Positions 9,779 through 18,558 of a DNA stretch of 64,000 bases are shown one piece after another (position 1 is the first letter of the stretch; every line of letters starts with the position of its first letter). The notes beneath the pieces were generated by a model. It did not search any database. It was given only the letters and a program-made list of their open reading frames with translations, and was not told the DNA's origin. The position numbers and the translations under genes were made by a program. The DNA comes from Enterobacter sp. Bisph1 (GTDB taxonomy: Bacteria; Pseudomonadota; Gammaproteobacteria; Enterobacterales; Enterobacteriaceae), in contig NZ_JXAG01000046.1 in assembly GCF_000814905.1 (NCBI RefSeq), forward strand, positions 1 through 64,000, given 5' to 3'.

Positions 9779-10924
9779 ATGATGTCTTTGCACAAACAAC
9801 AGGATGTTTTTTGTCGCACCCTTTCCGGCGGCACTATTCAGGTTAACCGGGAGCAGGGAGAGATTGCCCTTGCAGACTTGTTCGAGATTGCCGAGAGACG
9901 GAATCCAAAGCGGGCTTTCCTGTTCGTCAGTAAGGTGCTTGGTCGGCACATTCCGGTAGCGCCTTCGGTTATGCGCCAGGCCTATCGGCAGCTCGCCAAA
10001 CGCTTCCCCGCGACCCTGCCCGGCCCGGTACTGTTTATCGGTCTGGCGGAAACAGCGGTTGGGCTTGGGGCGGGCCTGTTTGACGAAGTTCATCCGCGCT
10101 TTGCCGAAGCCGTTTATCTCACTTCAACTCGCCATCCTGTCGACGGCGAAATGCTGTGCGAATTTAAAGAGGCGCACAGCCACGCCACCGATCATCTGCT
10201 CTATCTGCCCGATGATAGCGAATTGCAGCGCCAGGTTACCCAGGCGCGTACCCTGGTGATGATTGATGACGAAGCGACAACCGGTAATACCTTCCTCAAT
10301 TTACTCTTGGCGCTGATTGCCACGGGCAAGCTGCAACAGCTGGAGCGGGCGGTCGCCGTTACGCTCACAGACTGGAGCAATAATGCGCTGGCAGAACGTT
10401 CACCCCTGCCCGTCACGTCCGTTTCGCTGGTAAGCGGCCAGTGGCGCTGGGCACCCTTTCCCGATGCGCCAGTACCGGTTATGCCCGCGGTGAATATCAC
10501 CGCCCGGGGAAAATGGCCGATCGCCGCAAAACAGTCGTGGGGACGCAAAGGGATGTGCAAATCTACCGACGATTTGGGCGCAGAGGTTACAACCCTATGC
10601 GATGAGCGGGTGCTGGTGCTGGGCACCGGAGAATTTGTCTGGCAGCCTTTTCTGCTAGCCGAGCGCCTTGCGGCAAACGGCGCGCAGGTTCTTTTCAGTG
10701 CGACTACCCGCTCGCCGATAGCGCCAGGGCATGCCATCCAGTCGGCGCTGGCCTTTAGCGATAACTACGGCCTCGGCATTGCCAACTTCCTCTATAACGT
10801 CGTCCACCAGCGGTTCGATCGCGTCTTGCTCTGTACCGAGACGCCCGCCGCGAGCGTGGACCGTCATTTGCTAAACGCGCTGGCTGAGATAGCCCCGGCG
10901 GTGGAGATTATTAGCTATGAATAA
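9779..10924 (+). CDS. Phosphoribosyltransferase with C-terminal TRSP domain (ter-linked)
   Basis: This 381-residue protein has a PRTase fold. The PRPP-binding loop is TLVMIDDEATTGNTFLNLL (near residues 155-175), with the two consecutive acidic residues typical of type I PRTases. The C-terminal portion contains GTGEFVWQPFLLAERLAANG, typical of the TRSP domain fused to PRTases in ter operons. It probably transfers or removes a ribose 5-phosphate in the predicted nucleoside-like pathway. The start could be either of two consecutive ATGs (9779 or 9782). Its end overlaps the HAD gene by eight bases. Confidence 0.86.
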   Translation: MMSLHKQQDVFCRTLSGGTIQVNREQGEIALADLFEIAERRNPKRAFLFVSKVLGRHIPVAPSVMRQAYRQLAKRFPATLPGPVLFIGLAETAVGLGAGLFDEVHPRFAEAVYLTSTRHPVDGEMLCEFKEAHSHATDHLLYLPDDSELQRQVTQARTLVMIDDEATTGNTFLNLLLALIATGKLQQLERAVAVTLTDWSNNALAERSPLPVTSVSLVSGQWRWAPFPDAPVPVMPAVNITARGKWPIAAKQSWGRKGMCKSTDDLGAEVTTLCDERVLVLGTGEFVWQPFLLAERLAANGAQVLFSATTRSPIAPGHAIQSALAFSDNYGLGIANFLYNVVHQRFDRVLLCTETPAASVDRHLLNALAEIAPAVEIISYE

Positions 10925-11690
10925 GCCCGTTGTACTGAGCGATCTTGATGACACGCTTTTTCAGACCCGCCGCAAGATGGTGAATGAACTGGCGCTGGAG
11001 CCCTTTCGCACCGGTGCGCTGGACCGGTCTATGCAGGCCCGCAGTTTTATGACCGAGGAACAGGCGATGTTCGTTGACTGGTTGCTGGAACATGCTGAAC
11101 TCATCCCCGTCACCGCGAGGGGAACGGAGGAGATGCGCCGCGTGCAGATAGCTTTCCGCTCCTGGGCGGTAACAACCCACGGCGCGGTGATCCTGACGCC
11201 TGCGGGCGAGGCCGATAAACAGTGGCAATCCCATATGCTGCAGGCGCTGACGCCTTACCGCGAGAAGCTGATTGCCCTGCAGGGCGCTATCACCGCGCTG
11301 CTCGAGGCTCGCGGCATCAAAGCCTGGGCCAGGCTCAATTACGAATATGATGACACGCCCGTTTACCTGGTGATGAAGCACACGGACAGCACCCGGCTTG
11401 CCGAACTCAACGCTATCGCCGATGAAATCGATACGTTATTGCCATTGGAAGGGTTCTATATGCACCGTAACAGCAATAACGTGGCCTGGCTTCCCAACCC
11501 GGTTGATAAAGGGCTCGCGGTACGCTGGCTGCTCGACAAACTGCGGGCCGAGCGCGGCGTTTTCCCGCTGATGGGTCTGGGCGATAGCCTTAGCGATCAT
11601 CGTTTTATGAAGCTGTGCAGCTGGTACGGCGTCCCTCATCAGAGCCAGTTCGCCGACGCTATCGCTAAGCGGCTGTTTGGAGAAGAATAA
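10917..11690 (+). CDS. HAD-superfamily hydrolase (ter-linked)
   Basis: This 257-residue phosphatase-like protein has motif I LSDLDDTLFQTRRK at the N-terminus (nucleophile Asp with the acid/base Asp two residues later). It has a motif II-like threonine in PVTARG and a motif IV GLGDSLSDHRFM near residue 220. The cap sits between these, as in the Cof/sucrose-phosphatase type. In this operon it most likely dephosphorylates a sugar- or nucleoside-phosphate intermediate (inference). It overlaps the gene upstream and abuts the gene downstream. Confidence 0.88.
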   Translation: MNKPVVLSDLDDTLFQTRRKMVNELALEPFRTGALDRSMQARSFMTEEQAMFVDWLLEHAELIPVTARGTEEMRRVQIAFRSWAVTTHGAVILTPAGEADKQWQSHMLQALTPYREKLIALQGAITALLEARGIKAWARLNYEYDDTPVYLVMKHTDSTRLAELNAIADEIDTLLPLEGFYMHRNSNNVAWLPNPVDKGLAVRWLLDKLRAERGVFPLMGLGDSLSDHRFMKLCSWYGVPHQSQFADAIAKRLFGEE

Positions 11691-12770
11691 ATGCAGCCGA
11701 ATCACGTCTTTTCAGGCGCTTACTTACCCGGCGATGTTGAATTTCTGCTTCAGCCCATCACCATGGATATGACCTCCATCGCCGATAAAGAAGCGCTTAT
11801 TCAGTCCGGCGAGAAGCATTATTCCGACATGCTGAGTCAGGAGCCAGCTCCTGAACAGTGGCACCTTGATTTATTCGCCCGCGCGCTGGATAGCGGCGCA
11901 GAAAGGCTCGCGCGTGACGTCGCGCAACTCGCCCTGACCCTTGCTCAACGCCAGGAGGATGAGCCGGTCATTCTGGTGAGCCTGGTGAGAGCGGGCGTAC
12001 CCCTGGGCGTGATGCTGCACCATGCGCTGCGGGACAAAGGAATAGCCTCTTTTCATTACGGGATCAGCATTATCCGCGATCGCGGTATCGACACCACAGC
12101 GCTGGGGATAATCGAACAGCGCCACGGCTGCAAAGGTATTATTTTTGTCGATGGCTGGACGGGCAAAGGGGCTATCGCGGCTGAGTTGAAACGGTCGCTG
12201 GATGGGCGGGAAGGTTATCCGCCGCAGCCGCGCCTGGTGGTGCTGGCGGATCCTTGCGGTAGCGCCTGGCTGGCGGCCAGCGATGATGACTGGCTTATCC
12301 CGTTTGGCATTATGGGCGCGCCGGTATCCGGGCTTATCTCGCGCTCGGTCTGGTCGGCAAAGGGCCTGCACGGATGCGTGGTGTGCGATCACCTGCGCGA
12401 GTTTGAATGCAGCCGCATGCTGGTGGACACGGTATCTCATTTTCGTACCCGGCTGCCTGCCGCTTCTTTACGGCCGCTGGAAGGGGACGAAGAAGCTCGC
12501 CAGGGGCTGCAGCAAACAAGCCGCGAGGTCATCGCCTGGCTTGCGAAGACCTTCTGCGTCGATACGGTTAACCGCATTAAACCCGGCATCGCCGAAGCGA
12601 CAAGAGCGGTATTACGGCGCGTGCCGGATCATGTTTTTGTTCGCACCATTGACGATGCGGACGTCGCGCTGCTGGTCGGTCTGGCGCGAGAAAAAGGGAT
12701 TGCCGTGAGCGAAATGGGCAATCGTCTCGGCCCGTACCGTGCCGTCACCATTATCAAAAAGGTGCGCTGA
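11691..12770 (+). CDS. StiP-family PRTase-like / Pelota-domain protein (ter-linked)
   Basis: This is a 359-residue two-domain protein. The N-terminal two thirds resemble phosphoribosyltransferases: LVSLVRAGVPLGVMLHHAL and a phosphate-binding-like loop IIFVDGWTGKGAIAAEL. The last 60 residues form a Pelota-type RNA-binding domain (HVFVRTIDDADVALLVGLA, then GIAVSEMGNRLGPYR). Automated pipelines often call this family cysteine protease StiP; nothing I can see proves protease activity. The start codon directly follows the HAD stop, and the next gene overlaps by one base, so it is firmly operonic. Confidence 0.85.
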   Translation: MQPNHVFSGAYLPGDVEFLLQPITMDMTSIADKEALIQSGEKHYSDMLSQEPAPEQWHLDLFARALDSGAERLARDVAQLALTLAQRQEDEPVILVSLVRAGVPLGVMLHHALRDKGIASFHYGISIIRDRGIDTTALGIIEQRHGCKGIIFVDGWTGKGAIAAELKRSLDGREGYPPQPRLVVLADPCGSAWLAASDDDWLIPFGIMGAPVSGLISRSVWSAKGLHGCVVCDHLREFECSRMLVDTVSHFRTRLPAASLRPLEGDEEARQGLQQTSREVIAWLAKTFCVDTVNRIKPGIAEATRAVLRRVPDHVFVRTIDDADVALLVGLAREKGIAVSEMGNRLGPYRAVTIIKKVR

Positions 12771-13702
12771 TGAATCATCGACTTTCACCCTGGCGCCTGG
12801 GCGCGACGCTGTATATGCCGGCGACCAGAGAGGATATCGCCGACGCTGTGCTACACGGTAAGATCCCCGGGCTGCGATCGCTGGTTATCTGTCTTGAGGA
12901 TGCCGTCAGCGAAGCCGATATTCCCTCGGCTCTCGGCAATCTCGAACAGGTGCTAAAAGAGCTGAATCACGCCCGCAAAAAAGCGGGCAATAGCGCGTGG
13001 CCGCTGGTGTTTATTCGCCCCCGTCACGTCGAAATGGGTAAACGGTTAATTGACTACTTTAATCTGCACGCCGTAGATGGCCTGGTATTACCGAAATTTA
13101 CCTTACAGGCGCTGCCGGTGTGGTGGGAAATGATGGGCGACACCCACCTTTGCCTGATGCCGACCCTCGAAACCGAAGAGGTGTTTGACGTGATACAGAT
13201 GCGCAGCCTGGCAAGCGAAATCGTTACCCATCCCTGTCGTGCGCGCATTATCGCCCTGCGCATCGGCGGCAACGACCTGATGAACGTTATCTCTCTGCGT
13301 CGGCCCCGCAACCTGACGCTGTATGACAGCCCGCTGGGCTATATCATCAAAATGCTGGTCTCGGTTTTCGGCCCGCATGATTTCGCCCTCACCGCGCCTG
13401 TCTGCGAACATATTGACGATCACGCCGTTTTAACCCGTGAACTGGCCCTCGATATGGCGAACGGGCTGGTAGGTAAAACGGCCATCCATCCGCAGCAGAT
13501 TCCGGTGATAGAACAGGCGCTAATGGTGACCCAGGGCGAGTATTCCGATGCGCTGCGTATTCTCAACTCAACCCAGGCGGTATTCAAATCCCAGGGCGCG
13601 ATGTGCGAGCCCGCAACCCACCGCCGCTGGGCAGCGGGGATTTTAGAGCGCGCCAACGTGTATGGATTGCTTAGCGAGCACAGCGCGGAAGCGATCAGAT
13701 GA
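12770..13702 (+). CDS. HpcH/HpaI aldolase / citrate lyase beta-like protein (ter-linked)
   Basis: This 310-residue TIM-barrel protein is of the CitE type. Landmarks are RLGATLYMPATREDIADAV at the N-terminus, SLVICLEDAVSEADI (acidic metal ligand), LVFIRPRHVE, LMPTLETEEVFDV, and GKTAIHPQQIPVIEQA near the C-terminus. It probably cleaves or forms a C-C bond on an acyl or phosphorylated substrate. It is the last gene of the five-gene operon; ygeV converges on it 75 bases downstream. Confidence 0.88.
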   Translation: MNHRLSPWRLGATLYMPATREDIADAVLHGKIPGLRSLVICLEDAVSEADIPSALGNLEQVLKELNHARKKAGNSAWPLVFIRPRHVEMGKRLIDYFNLHAVDGLVLPKFTLQALPVWWEMMGDTHLCLMPTLETEEVFDVIQMRSLASEIVTHPCRARIIALRIGGNDLMNVISLRRPRNLTLYDSPLGYIIKMLVSVFGPHDFALTAPVCEHIDDHAVLTRELALDMANGLVGKTAIHPQQIPVIEQALMVTQGEYSDALRILNSTQAVFKSQGAMCEPATHRRWAAGILERANVYGLLSEHSAEAIR

Positions 13703-13777
13703 CACTCTCCCCGGCCACCCCATAATCATCCGTGCGGCGCGAATGTTCCAGCCACCTCGCGCCCTTCTCTTTGTGCG

Positions 13778-15562
13778 TTAGCAGGCATCCTTTCCTGCCA
13801 GCGCATATTTCTTAATTTTCCGGTACAGCGTCGCGATACCGATACCCAGCACTTCTGCCGCCTGCTTTTTATTACTGTAGCGGGAGAGCGCATCGTAAAT
13901 CATCTGCCGCTCCATCTCTTCCAGCGCCGTTGCGCCTTCATCCTGAACCGCCGATGGGGTCACGCTTACGGCTAAGTCGACGACAGGTGTGAAAGTGCCG
14001 CTCAGCAACGTCGGCGGCAGCAGCGTCATTTCAATCACTTCTCCCGAGGGCACAACGTTGACCAGATATTCGATTAAGTTGCTCAGCTCACGAATATTAC
14101 CCGGCCAGCTATAGCGTTTAAGGAAATCCACCACCTCCTGCGCCACGCCGGGGTAAACCAGCCCCAGCTGGTGGGTGTGCAAATTAAGGAAATAGTGGAT
14201 CAGCAGTTCAATATCATCCTGCCGCTCACGCAGGGGCGGCAGACGCAGCGGGATCACGTTGAGGCGGTAATAGAGATCTTCGCGAAATTTCCCCTCCGCG
14301 ATGAACTGCTCAAGGTTCTGATGGGTGGCAGAGATAATACGGATATCCACCGGGACCGGGCAACTGGCACCCACCGGCTGGATCTCACGCAGCTCAATGG
14401 TGCGCAGCAGCTTGGCCTGCAACGTGAGCGGCATATCGCCGATTTCATCCAGAAACAGCGTGCCCTGATTGGCGGCCTGAATCAGCCCGACTTTCCCGTG
14501 TGCCGACGCACCGGTAAACGCGCCTTTCACGTAACCAAACAGCTCGCTCTCAAGCAGTTGCTCAGGGATGGCGGCACAGTTAATGGCGATAAACGGCTTT
14601 GCCTGGCGGCCGCTCAGCTTATGAATAGCCCTCGCCACCACCTCTTTACCGGTTCCGCTCTCACCGGCAATCATCACGCTGGAAGGGCTTGGCGCAACGC
14701 GGCCAATTAGCTTTTTAAGCTGGCGCATCGAACGGCATTCCCCGACCATGGCTTCAATTTGCGGCCCCTCCTGAACGGCACTCAGATCCGCCGTCGAGTG
14801 CGACTGATGGAAAGCCATCAAAAACAGCCATTGATCCTGCACCGCATGCAGTTGCCCAATCACCAGCTCTTTGCGAGCATCAAAGGTAATAACGTGCTGC
14901 ATATGGCCATGTTTGAAATTATCCTCAAAGGTCAACGGCTGAAACTGGACCGATTTACCTATTATCAGGCCCCGCCCGGTGCCGATAATTTTTAATGCCG
15001 TCTGGTTAGCGAATTTCACTTTTTGATCGTTACCCACCACCAGCACGCCCTGATCCATATTTTCAATCATGGTGAGAAATATTTGCTGAATATTGCCACC
15101 GGCCGGGTGATCGGATAAAAAACGTGAAACGAAGATATTGGAGACATGGCGAACATAATCAGAGAACTCTGGAATATTATCATTAATCCGTTTCTGCTGT
15201 TCGCGGGTAAGGGCCACCAGGCTTATCACGCCGACACACTGGTTATTGAACATAATGGGCGTCCCGAGAAAAGCTTTCTCGTTACACGCTTCTTTATTAC
15301 TGCAATTTTTACACAGCGGGTCAAAGCGCGAATGGGTAACGACCTTCTCTTTTTCAGTTTCAATAATGTAATGCAAAAGTCGCGAGTTTGTAGATAATTT
15401 CCGTCCAATCTGGCTGCTGAAGATGCCGGTTCCCGCCACGCGATAGAGTGAACTATCAATAATCTCAACCTCAAGCTGGAGTACACTGGAGAGCATTCTG
15501 GCAAACTTTTGAATTTTAGGTTGAATTTCCATCAAAATGGAGAGAGATGTGGACGGTATCAT
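13778..15562 (-). CDS. ygeV: Sigma-54-dependent transcriptional activator YgeV
   Basis: This 594-residue bacterial enhancer-binding protein sits divergently from ygeW, as expected for YgeV. An N-terminal GAF-like sensor (residues 1-150) has a cysteine cluster C84-x2-C87-x5-C93. A PAS-like segment follows (about 158-255). The AAA+ domain has Walker A GESGTGKE (300-307), the sigma-54 contact motif GAFTGA (347-352) and Walker B GTLFLDE (367-373). A Fis-type HTH is C-terminal (NKKQAAEVLGIGIATLYRK). It should activate sigma-54 promoters of the purine genes on either side. The cysteines could bind a metal or an iron-sulfur cluster and sense redox state; that is inference. Confidence 0.93.
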   Translation of the reverse strand: MIPSTSLSILMEIQPKIQKFARMLSSVLQLEVEIIDSSLYRVAGTGIFSSQIGRKLSTNSRLLHYIIETEKEKVVTHSRFDPLCKNCSNKEACNEKAFLGTPIMFNNQCVGVISLVALTREQQKRINDNIPEFSDYVRHVSNIFVSRFLSDHPAGGNIQQIFLTMIENMDQGVLVVGNDQKVKFANQTALKIIGTGRGLIIGKSVQFQPLTFEDNFKHGHMQHVITFDARKELVIGQLHAVQDQWLFLMAFHQSHSTADLSAVQEGPQIEAMVGECRSMRQLKKLIGRVAPSPSSVMIAGESGTGKEVVARAIHKLSGRQAKPFIAINCAAIPEQLLESELFGYVKGAFTGASAHGKVGLIQAANQGTLFLDEIGDMPLTLQAKLLRTIELREIQPVGASCPVPVDIRIISATHQNLEQFIAEGKFREDLYYRLNVIPLRLPPLRERQDDIELLIHYFLNLHTHQLGLVYPGVAQEVVDFLKRYSWPGNIRELSNLIEYLVNVVPSGEVIEMTLLPPTLLSGTFTPVVDLAVSVTPSAVQDEGATALEEMERQMIYDALSRYSNKKQAAEVLGIGIATLYRKIKKYALAGKDAC

Positions 15563-15717
15563 TGTCTACCTTTTATCGTGCTTATCCGTTATGAACCAGT
15601 TGTTAACAGCCTGGAGATGACTTTTCATATTGATATTACGTTTTCTCACCCGGCCGTTAATACAGAAAGTGTTAATCATCCAGGCCTGAACAAAATATGC
15701 AGTTGATATCACAATTC

Positions 15718-15734
15718 ATTATCAAAATGATAAT
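15718..15734. promoter_or_regulatory. Predicted YgeV enhancer palindrome
   Basis: A perfect inverted repeat, ATTATCA-AAA-TGATAAT, lies about 200 bp upstream of the sigma-54-like promoter of ygeW. The same 17-mer in the opposite orientation occurs upstream of ygfK, with diverged versions upstream of uacT and the Mo-hydroxylase. YgeV as the binder is inference from position. Confidence 0.65.
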
Positions 15735-15934
15735 TTAGATCGTCCATTTATCATATTGGCGCATACGACACTCGATAACCCTGCCTTTTTATCGCTTAAC
15801 AAATGTGCTATTTCCCAACAATTATCGCACAGAAAAAAGCGTTATTAACGGCGCCCCTTCCCCGCCCTTTATTTAGTGATCCTTATCACATAAAACCGCA
15901 CGGTTAACGGATGGTCATTTATTTATTCAGGAAC

Positions 15935-15950
15935 TGGCACAGTTATTGTT
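15935..15950 (+). promoter_or_regulatory. Sigma-54-like promoter of ygeW operon
   Basis: TGGCAC-N5-TTGTT matches the -24 element fully and the -12 element in four of five positions (GC is GT). It lies 93 bp upstream of the ygeW start. Confidence 0.6.
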
Positions 15951-16043
15951 AGTAACGAAACAGCGCTGACTTTCGCCATTCAGCACGGCGTTTTATGACC
16001 GCGCAGCAATTATTTCGCCCGTTATTGACTCCAGGATTGAAAA

Positions 16044-17231
16044 ATGAAAACTGTGAATGAACTGATTAAAGATATCAACCAACTCAATTCTCACCTCAGC
16101 GAGAAAGATTTCCTGCTGACCTGGGAACAGTCACCGGATGAATTGAAGCAGGTTCTGGATGTGGCGGCAGCCCTGAAGACGCTACGTTCAGAAAACATTG
16201 CGACCAACGTGTTTAACAGCGGGCTGGGTATCTCTGTTTTTCGCGATAACTCCACCCGCACGCGCTTCTCCTACGCCTCCGCGCTGAATCTGTTAGGCCT
16301 GGCGCAACAGGATCTTGATGAGGGTAAATCACAGATCTCCCACGGCGAAACGGTACGTGAAACAGCCAACATGATCTCTTTTTGCGCCGACGCGATTGGT
16401 ATCCGCGATGACATGTATCTCGGTGCCGGTAATGCCTATATGCGCGAAGTGGGTGAAGCGCTGGATGACGGTTACAAGCAAGGCGTTCTGCCCCAGCGTC
16501 CGGCGCTGATTAACCTGCAGTGTGATATTGACCATCCCACACAGGCGATGGCGGACCTGGCCTGGCTGCGTGAGCATTTCGGTTCGCTGGAAAACCTGAA
16601 GGGCAAGAAAATTTCCATGGTCTGGGCCTACTCGCCGAGCTACGGAAAACCCCTCTCCGTACCGCAGGGGATTATCGGCTTGATGACCCGATTTGGTATG
16701 GACGTCACCCTCGCGCACCCGGAAGGCTATGACCTGATCCCGGATGTTATCGAAGTGGCAAAAAATAACGCCAGCGCATCGGGCGGCAGCTTCCGTCAGG
16801 TCTCCAGCATGGAAGAGGCGTTCAGCGACGCCGATATCGTCTATCCGAAATCCTGGGCCCCTTACAAAGTGATGGAGCAGCGGACTGAATTGCTGCGCGC
16901 TAAGGACCACGATGGACTGGCGGCACTGGAAAAAGCGTGCCTTGAGCAAAACGCCAAACATAAAGAGTGGCACTGCACCGAAGAGATGATGGCGCACACG
17001 CGTGACGGCGAGGCGCTGTATATGCACTGCCTGCCTGCTGATATCACCGGTCTCTCCTGTGAAGCGGGGGAAGTGACGCAGGAGGTGTTCGAAAAATATC
17101 GCATTGCCACCTACAAAGAGGCGAGCTGGAAGCCCTACATCATCGCCGCGATGATCCTGTGCCGCAAATTTGCCTCGCCGGGCCAGATGCTGGCGCAGCT
17201 GATGAAAGACGCACAAAAACGCATTAAATAA
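16044..17231 (+). CDS. ygeW: YgeW, knotted carbamoyltransferase of unassigned substrate
   Basis: This 395-residue member of the aspartate/ornithine carbamoyltransferase superfamily has the carbamoyl-phosphate motif STRTR at residues 70-74 and the family motif MHCLPADITG near 330. An extended C-terminal region is typical of the YgeW class, which is neither ATCase nor OTCase. In the purine cluster it probably phosphorolyses or forms a carbamoylated degradation product, feeding carbamoyl phosphate to the carbamate kinase YqeA (inference). It is the first gene of ygeW-ygeX-ygeY-hyuA-yqeA, preceded by AGGA eleven bases before ATG. Confidence 0.96.
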   Translation: MKTVNELIKDINQLNSHLSEKDFLLTWEQSPDELKQVLDVAAALKTLRSENIATNVFNSGLGISVFRDNSTRTRFSYASALNLLGLAQQDLDEGKSQISHGETVRETANMISFCADAIGIRDDMYLGAGNAYMREVGEALDDGYKQGVLPQRPALINLQCDIDHPTQAMADLAWLREHFGSLENLKGKKISMVWAYSPSYGKPLSVPQGIIGLMTRFGMDVTLAHPEGYDLIPDVIEVAKNNASASGGSFRQVSSMEEAFSDADIVYPKSWAPYKVMEQRTELLRAKDHDGLAALEKACLEQNAKHKEWHCTEEMMAHTRDGEALYMHCLPADITGLSCEAGEVTQEVFEKYRIATYKEASWKPYIIAAMILCRKFASPGQMLAQLMKDAQKRIK

Positions 17232-17237
17232 GCCCCC

Positions 17238-17258
17238 GGTCTGGCCTGCGGGCCAGCC
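17238..17258 (+). other. Intercistronic hairpin ygeW/ygeX
   Basis: CTGGCC and GGCCAG pair around a TGCG loop, with extra G-C pairs outside. There is no T-run, so it is more likely an mRNA-stability or attenuation element than a full terminator. Confidence 0.5.
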
Positions 17259-17292
17259 TCATCCTTTCGCCATTCCAGAATAAGGATCGATT

Positions 17293-18492
17293 ATGTCTGC
17301 TTTCTCACTGCACATGGATATTGCCGACAATCACTTTTACACCGGGGAGAGTTCACCGCTGTTTTCCCGTCAGCAGGCGCAGCAGGCGCGCCACTTCCAT
17401 CAAAAAATCACCGGCTACCAGCCCACGCCGCTGCTGGCGATGAACGAACTGGCCGCTCTGTTCGGCGTGCATAAAATCCTGGTGAAAGACGAGTCCAAAC
17501 GCTTTGGCCTGAACGCCTTCAAGATGCTCGGCGGTGCTTACGCTATCGCCCGGTTGATGTGTGAAAAACACCAGATTGATATCAATGACTTCTCCTTTGC
17601 AACGCTGAAATCAATTATCACCGAGAAGATGACCTTTACCTCCACCACCGACGGCAACCACGGTCGGGGGATCGCGTGGGCCGCCCAGCAGCTGGGGCAA
17701 AACGCGGTGATCTATATGCCAAAAGGCTCGGCGCAGGCGCGCGTCGACGCCATTTTGCGTCTGGGGGCGGAGTGTATCGTCACCGATATGAACTACGACG
17801 ACACCGTGCGCTTCACGATGCAAACCGCGCAGGAAAAGGGTTGGGTTGTGGTTCAGGACACCGCCTGGCAAGGCTACACCAAAATCCCGACGTGGATTAT
17901 GCAAGGCTACACCACCCTTGCGGACGAGGCCGTTGAACAGATGGCGTCGATGGGCATTCCGCGCCCGAGCCACGTCTTTTTACAGGCGGGCGTCGGGGCG
18001 ATGGCCGGTGGCGTGCTGGGTTACCTGGCGGACGTGTACGGGACCAGCAACCTGCACTCGGTGATCGTTGAGCCGAAGCAGGCGGACTGCCTCTATCGCT
18101 CGGGAGTTAAGGGCGAGATCGTCAACGTCGGCGGCAGTATGTCGACCATTATGGCGGGCCTCGCCTGCGGGGAACCCAACCCGCTGGGCTGGGAAATTCT
18201 GCGCAACTGCGCCAGCCAGTTTATCTCCTGCCAGGACGCGGTCGCCGCGCTCGGTATGCGCGTACTGGGTAACCCGCCCGGGCTCGATCCGCGCGTGATT
18301 TCCGGCGAGTCCGGTGCCGTTGGCCTCGGCGTGCTGGCCGCCGTTCATTTTCACCCGCAGCGCGACGCGCTAATGCAACAGCTCAAACTCGACCGCGATT
18401 CCGTGGTGCTGGTGATCAGCACCGAAGGCGACACCGATCTTAAGCACTATCGGGAAGTGGTCTGGGAAGGCCTGCACCCGGCAGCGCAATAA
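17293..18492 (+). CDS. ygeX: 2,3-diaminopropionate ammonia-lyase YgeX
   Basis: This 399-residue fold-type II PLP enzyme converts diaminopropionate to pyruvate and ammonia. The PLP lysine is K77 within FGLNAFKMLGG, the same position as in the E. coli enzyme. The substrate-binding segment TSTTDGNHGRGIAWAAQ follows at about 120-135. The glycine-rich phosphate loop GVGAMAGGVLGYL is near residue 240. In purine breakdown it would handle the diaminopropionate end product. It lies 61 bases after ygeW. Confidence 0.97.
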   Translation: MSAFSLHMDIADNHFYTGESSPLFSRQQAQQARHFHQKITGYQPTPLLAMNELAALFGVHKILVKDESKRFGLNAFKMLGGAYAIARLMCEKHQIDINDFSFATLKSIITEKMTFTSTTDGNHGRGIAWAAQQLGQNAVIYMPKGSAQARVDAILRLGAECIVTDMNYDDTVRFTMQTAQEKGWVVVQDTAWQGYTKIPTWIMQGYTTLADEAVEQMASMGIPRPSHVFLQAGVGAMAGGVLGYLADVYGTSNLHSVIVEPKQADCLYRSGVKGEIVNVGGSMSTIMAGLACGEPNPLGWEILRNCASQFISCQDAVAALGMRVLGNPPGLDPRVISGESGAVGLGVLAAVHFHPQRDALMQQLKLDRDSVVLVISTEGDTDLKHYREVVWEGLHPAAQ

Positions 18493-18518
18493 CAGGCGAC
18501 AAGCCGTAAAACATTCCT

Positions 18519-18531
18519 CCCGCCATGCGGG
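18519..18531 (+). other. Intercistronic hairpin ygeX/ygeY
   Basis: CCCGC-CAT-GCGGG is a short perfect hairpin between the two genes, without a T-run. Confidence 0.4.
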
Positions 18532-18558
18532 AAACATCAAGGACTGGAGAAGAGATCC

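Larger units (their letters stand above)
15563..16043. promoter_or_regulatory. ygeV-ygeW divergent control region
   Basis: This 481-base non-coding gap separates the activator gene from the ygeW operon. It contains the palindrome at 15718-15734 and a sigma-54-like promoter at 15935-15950. A weaker half-site (TTTATCATATTGG) lies at about 15746-15758. The layout matches an enhancer plus a sigma-54 promoter. Confidence 0.7.
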
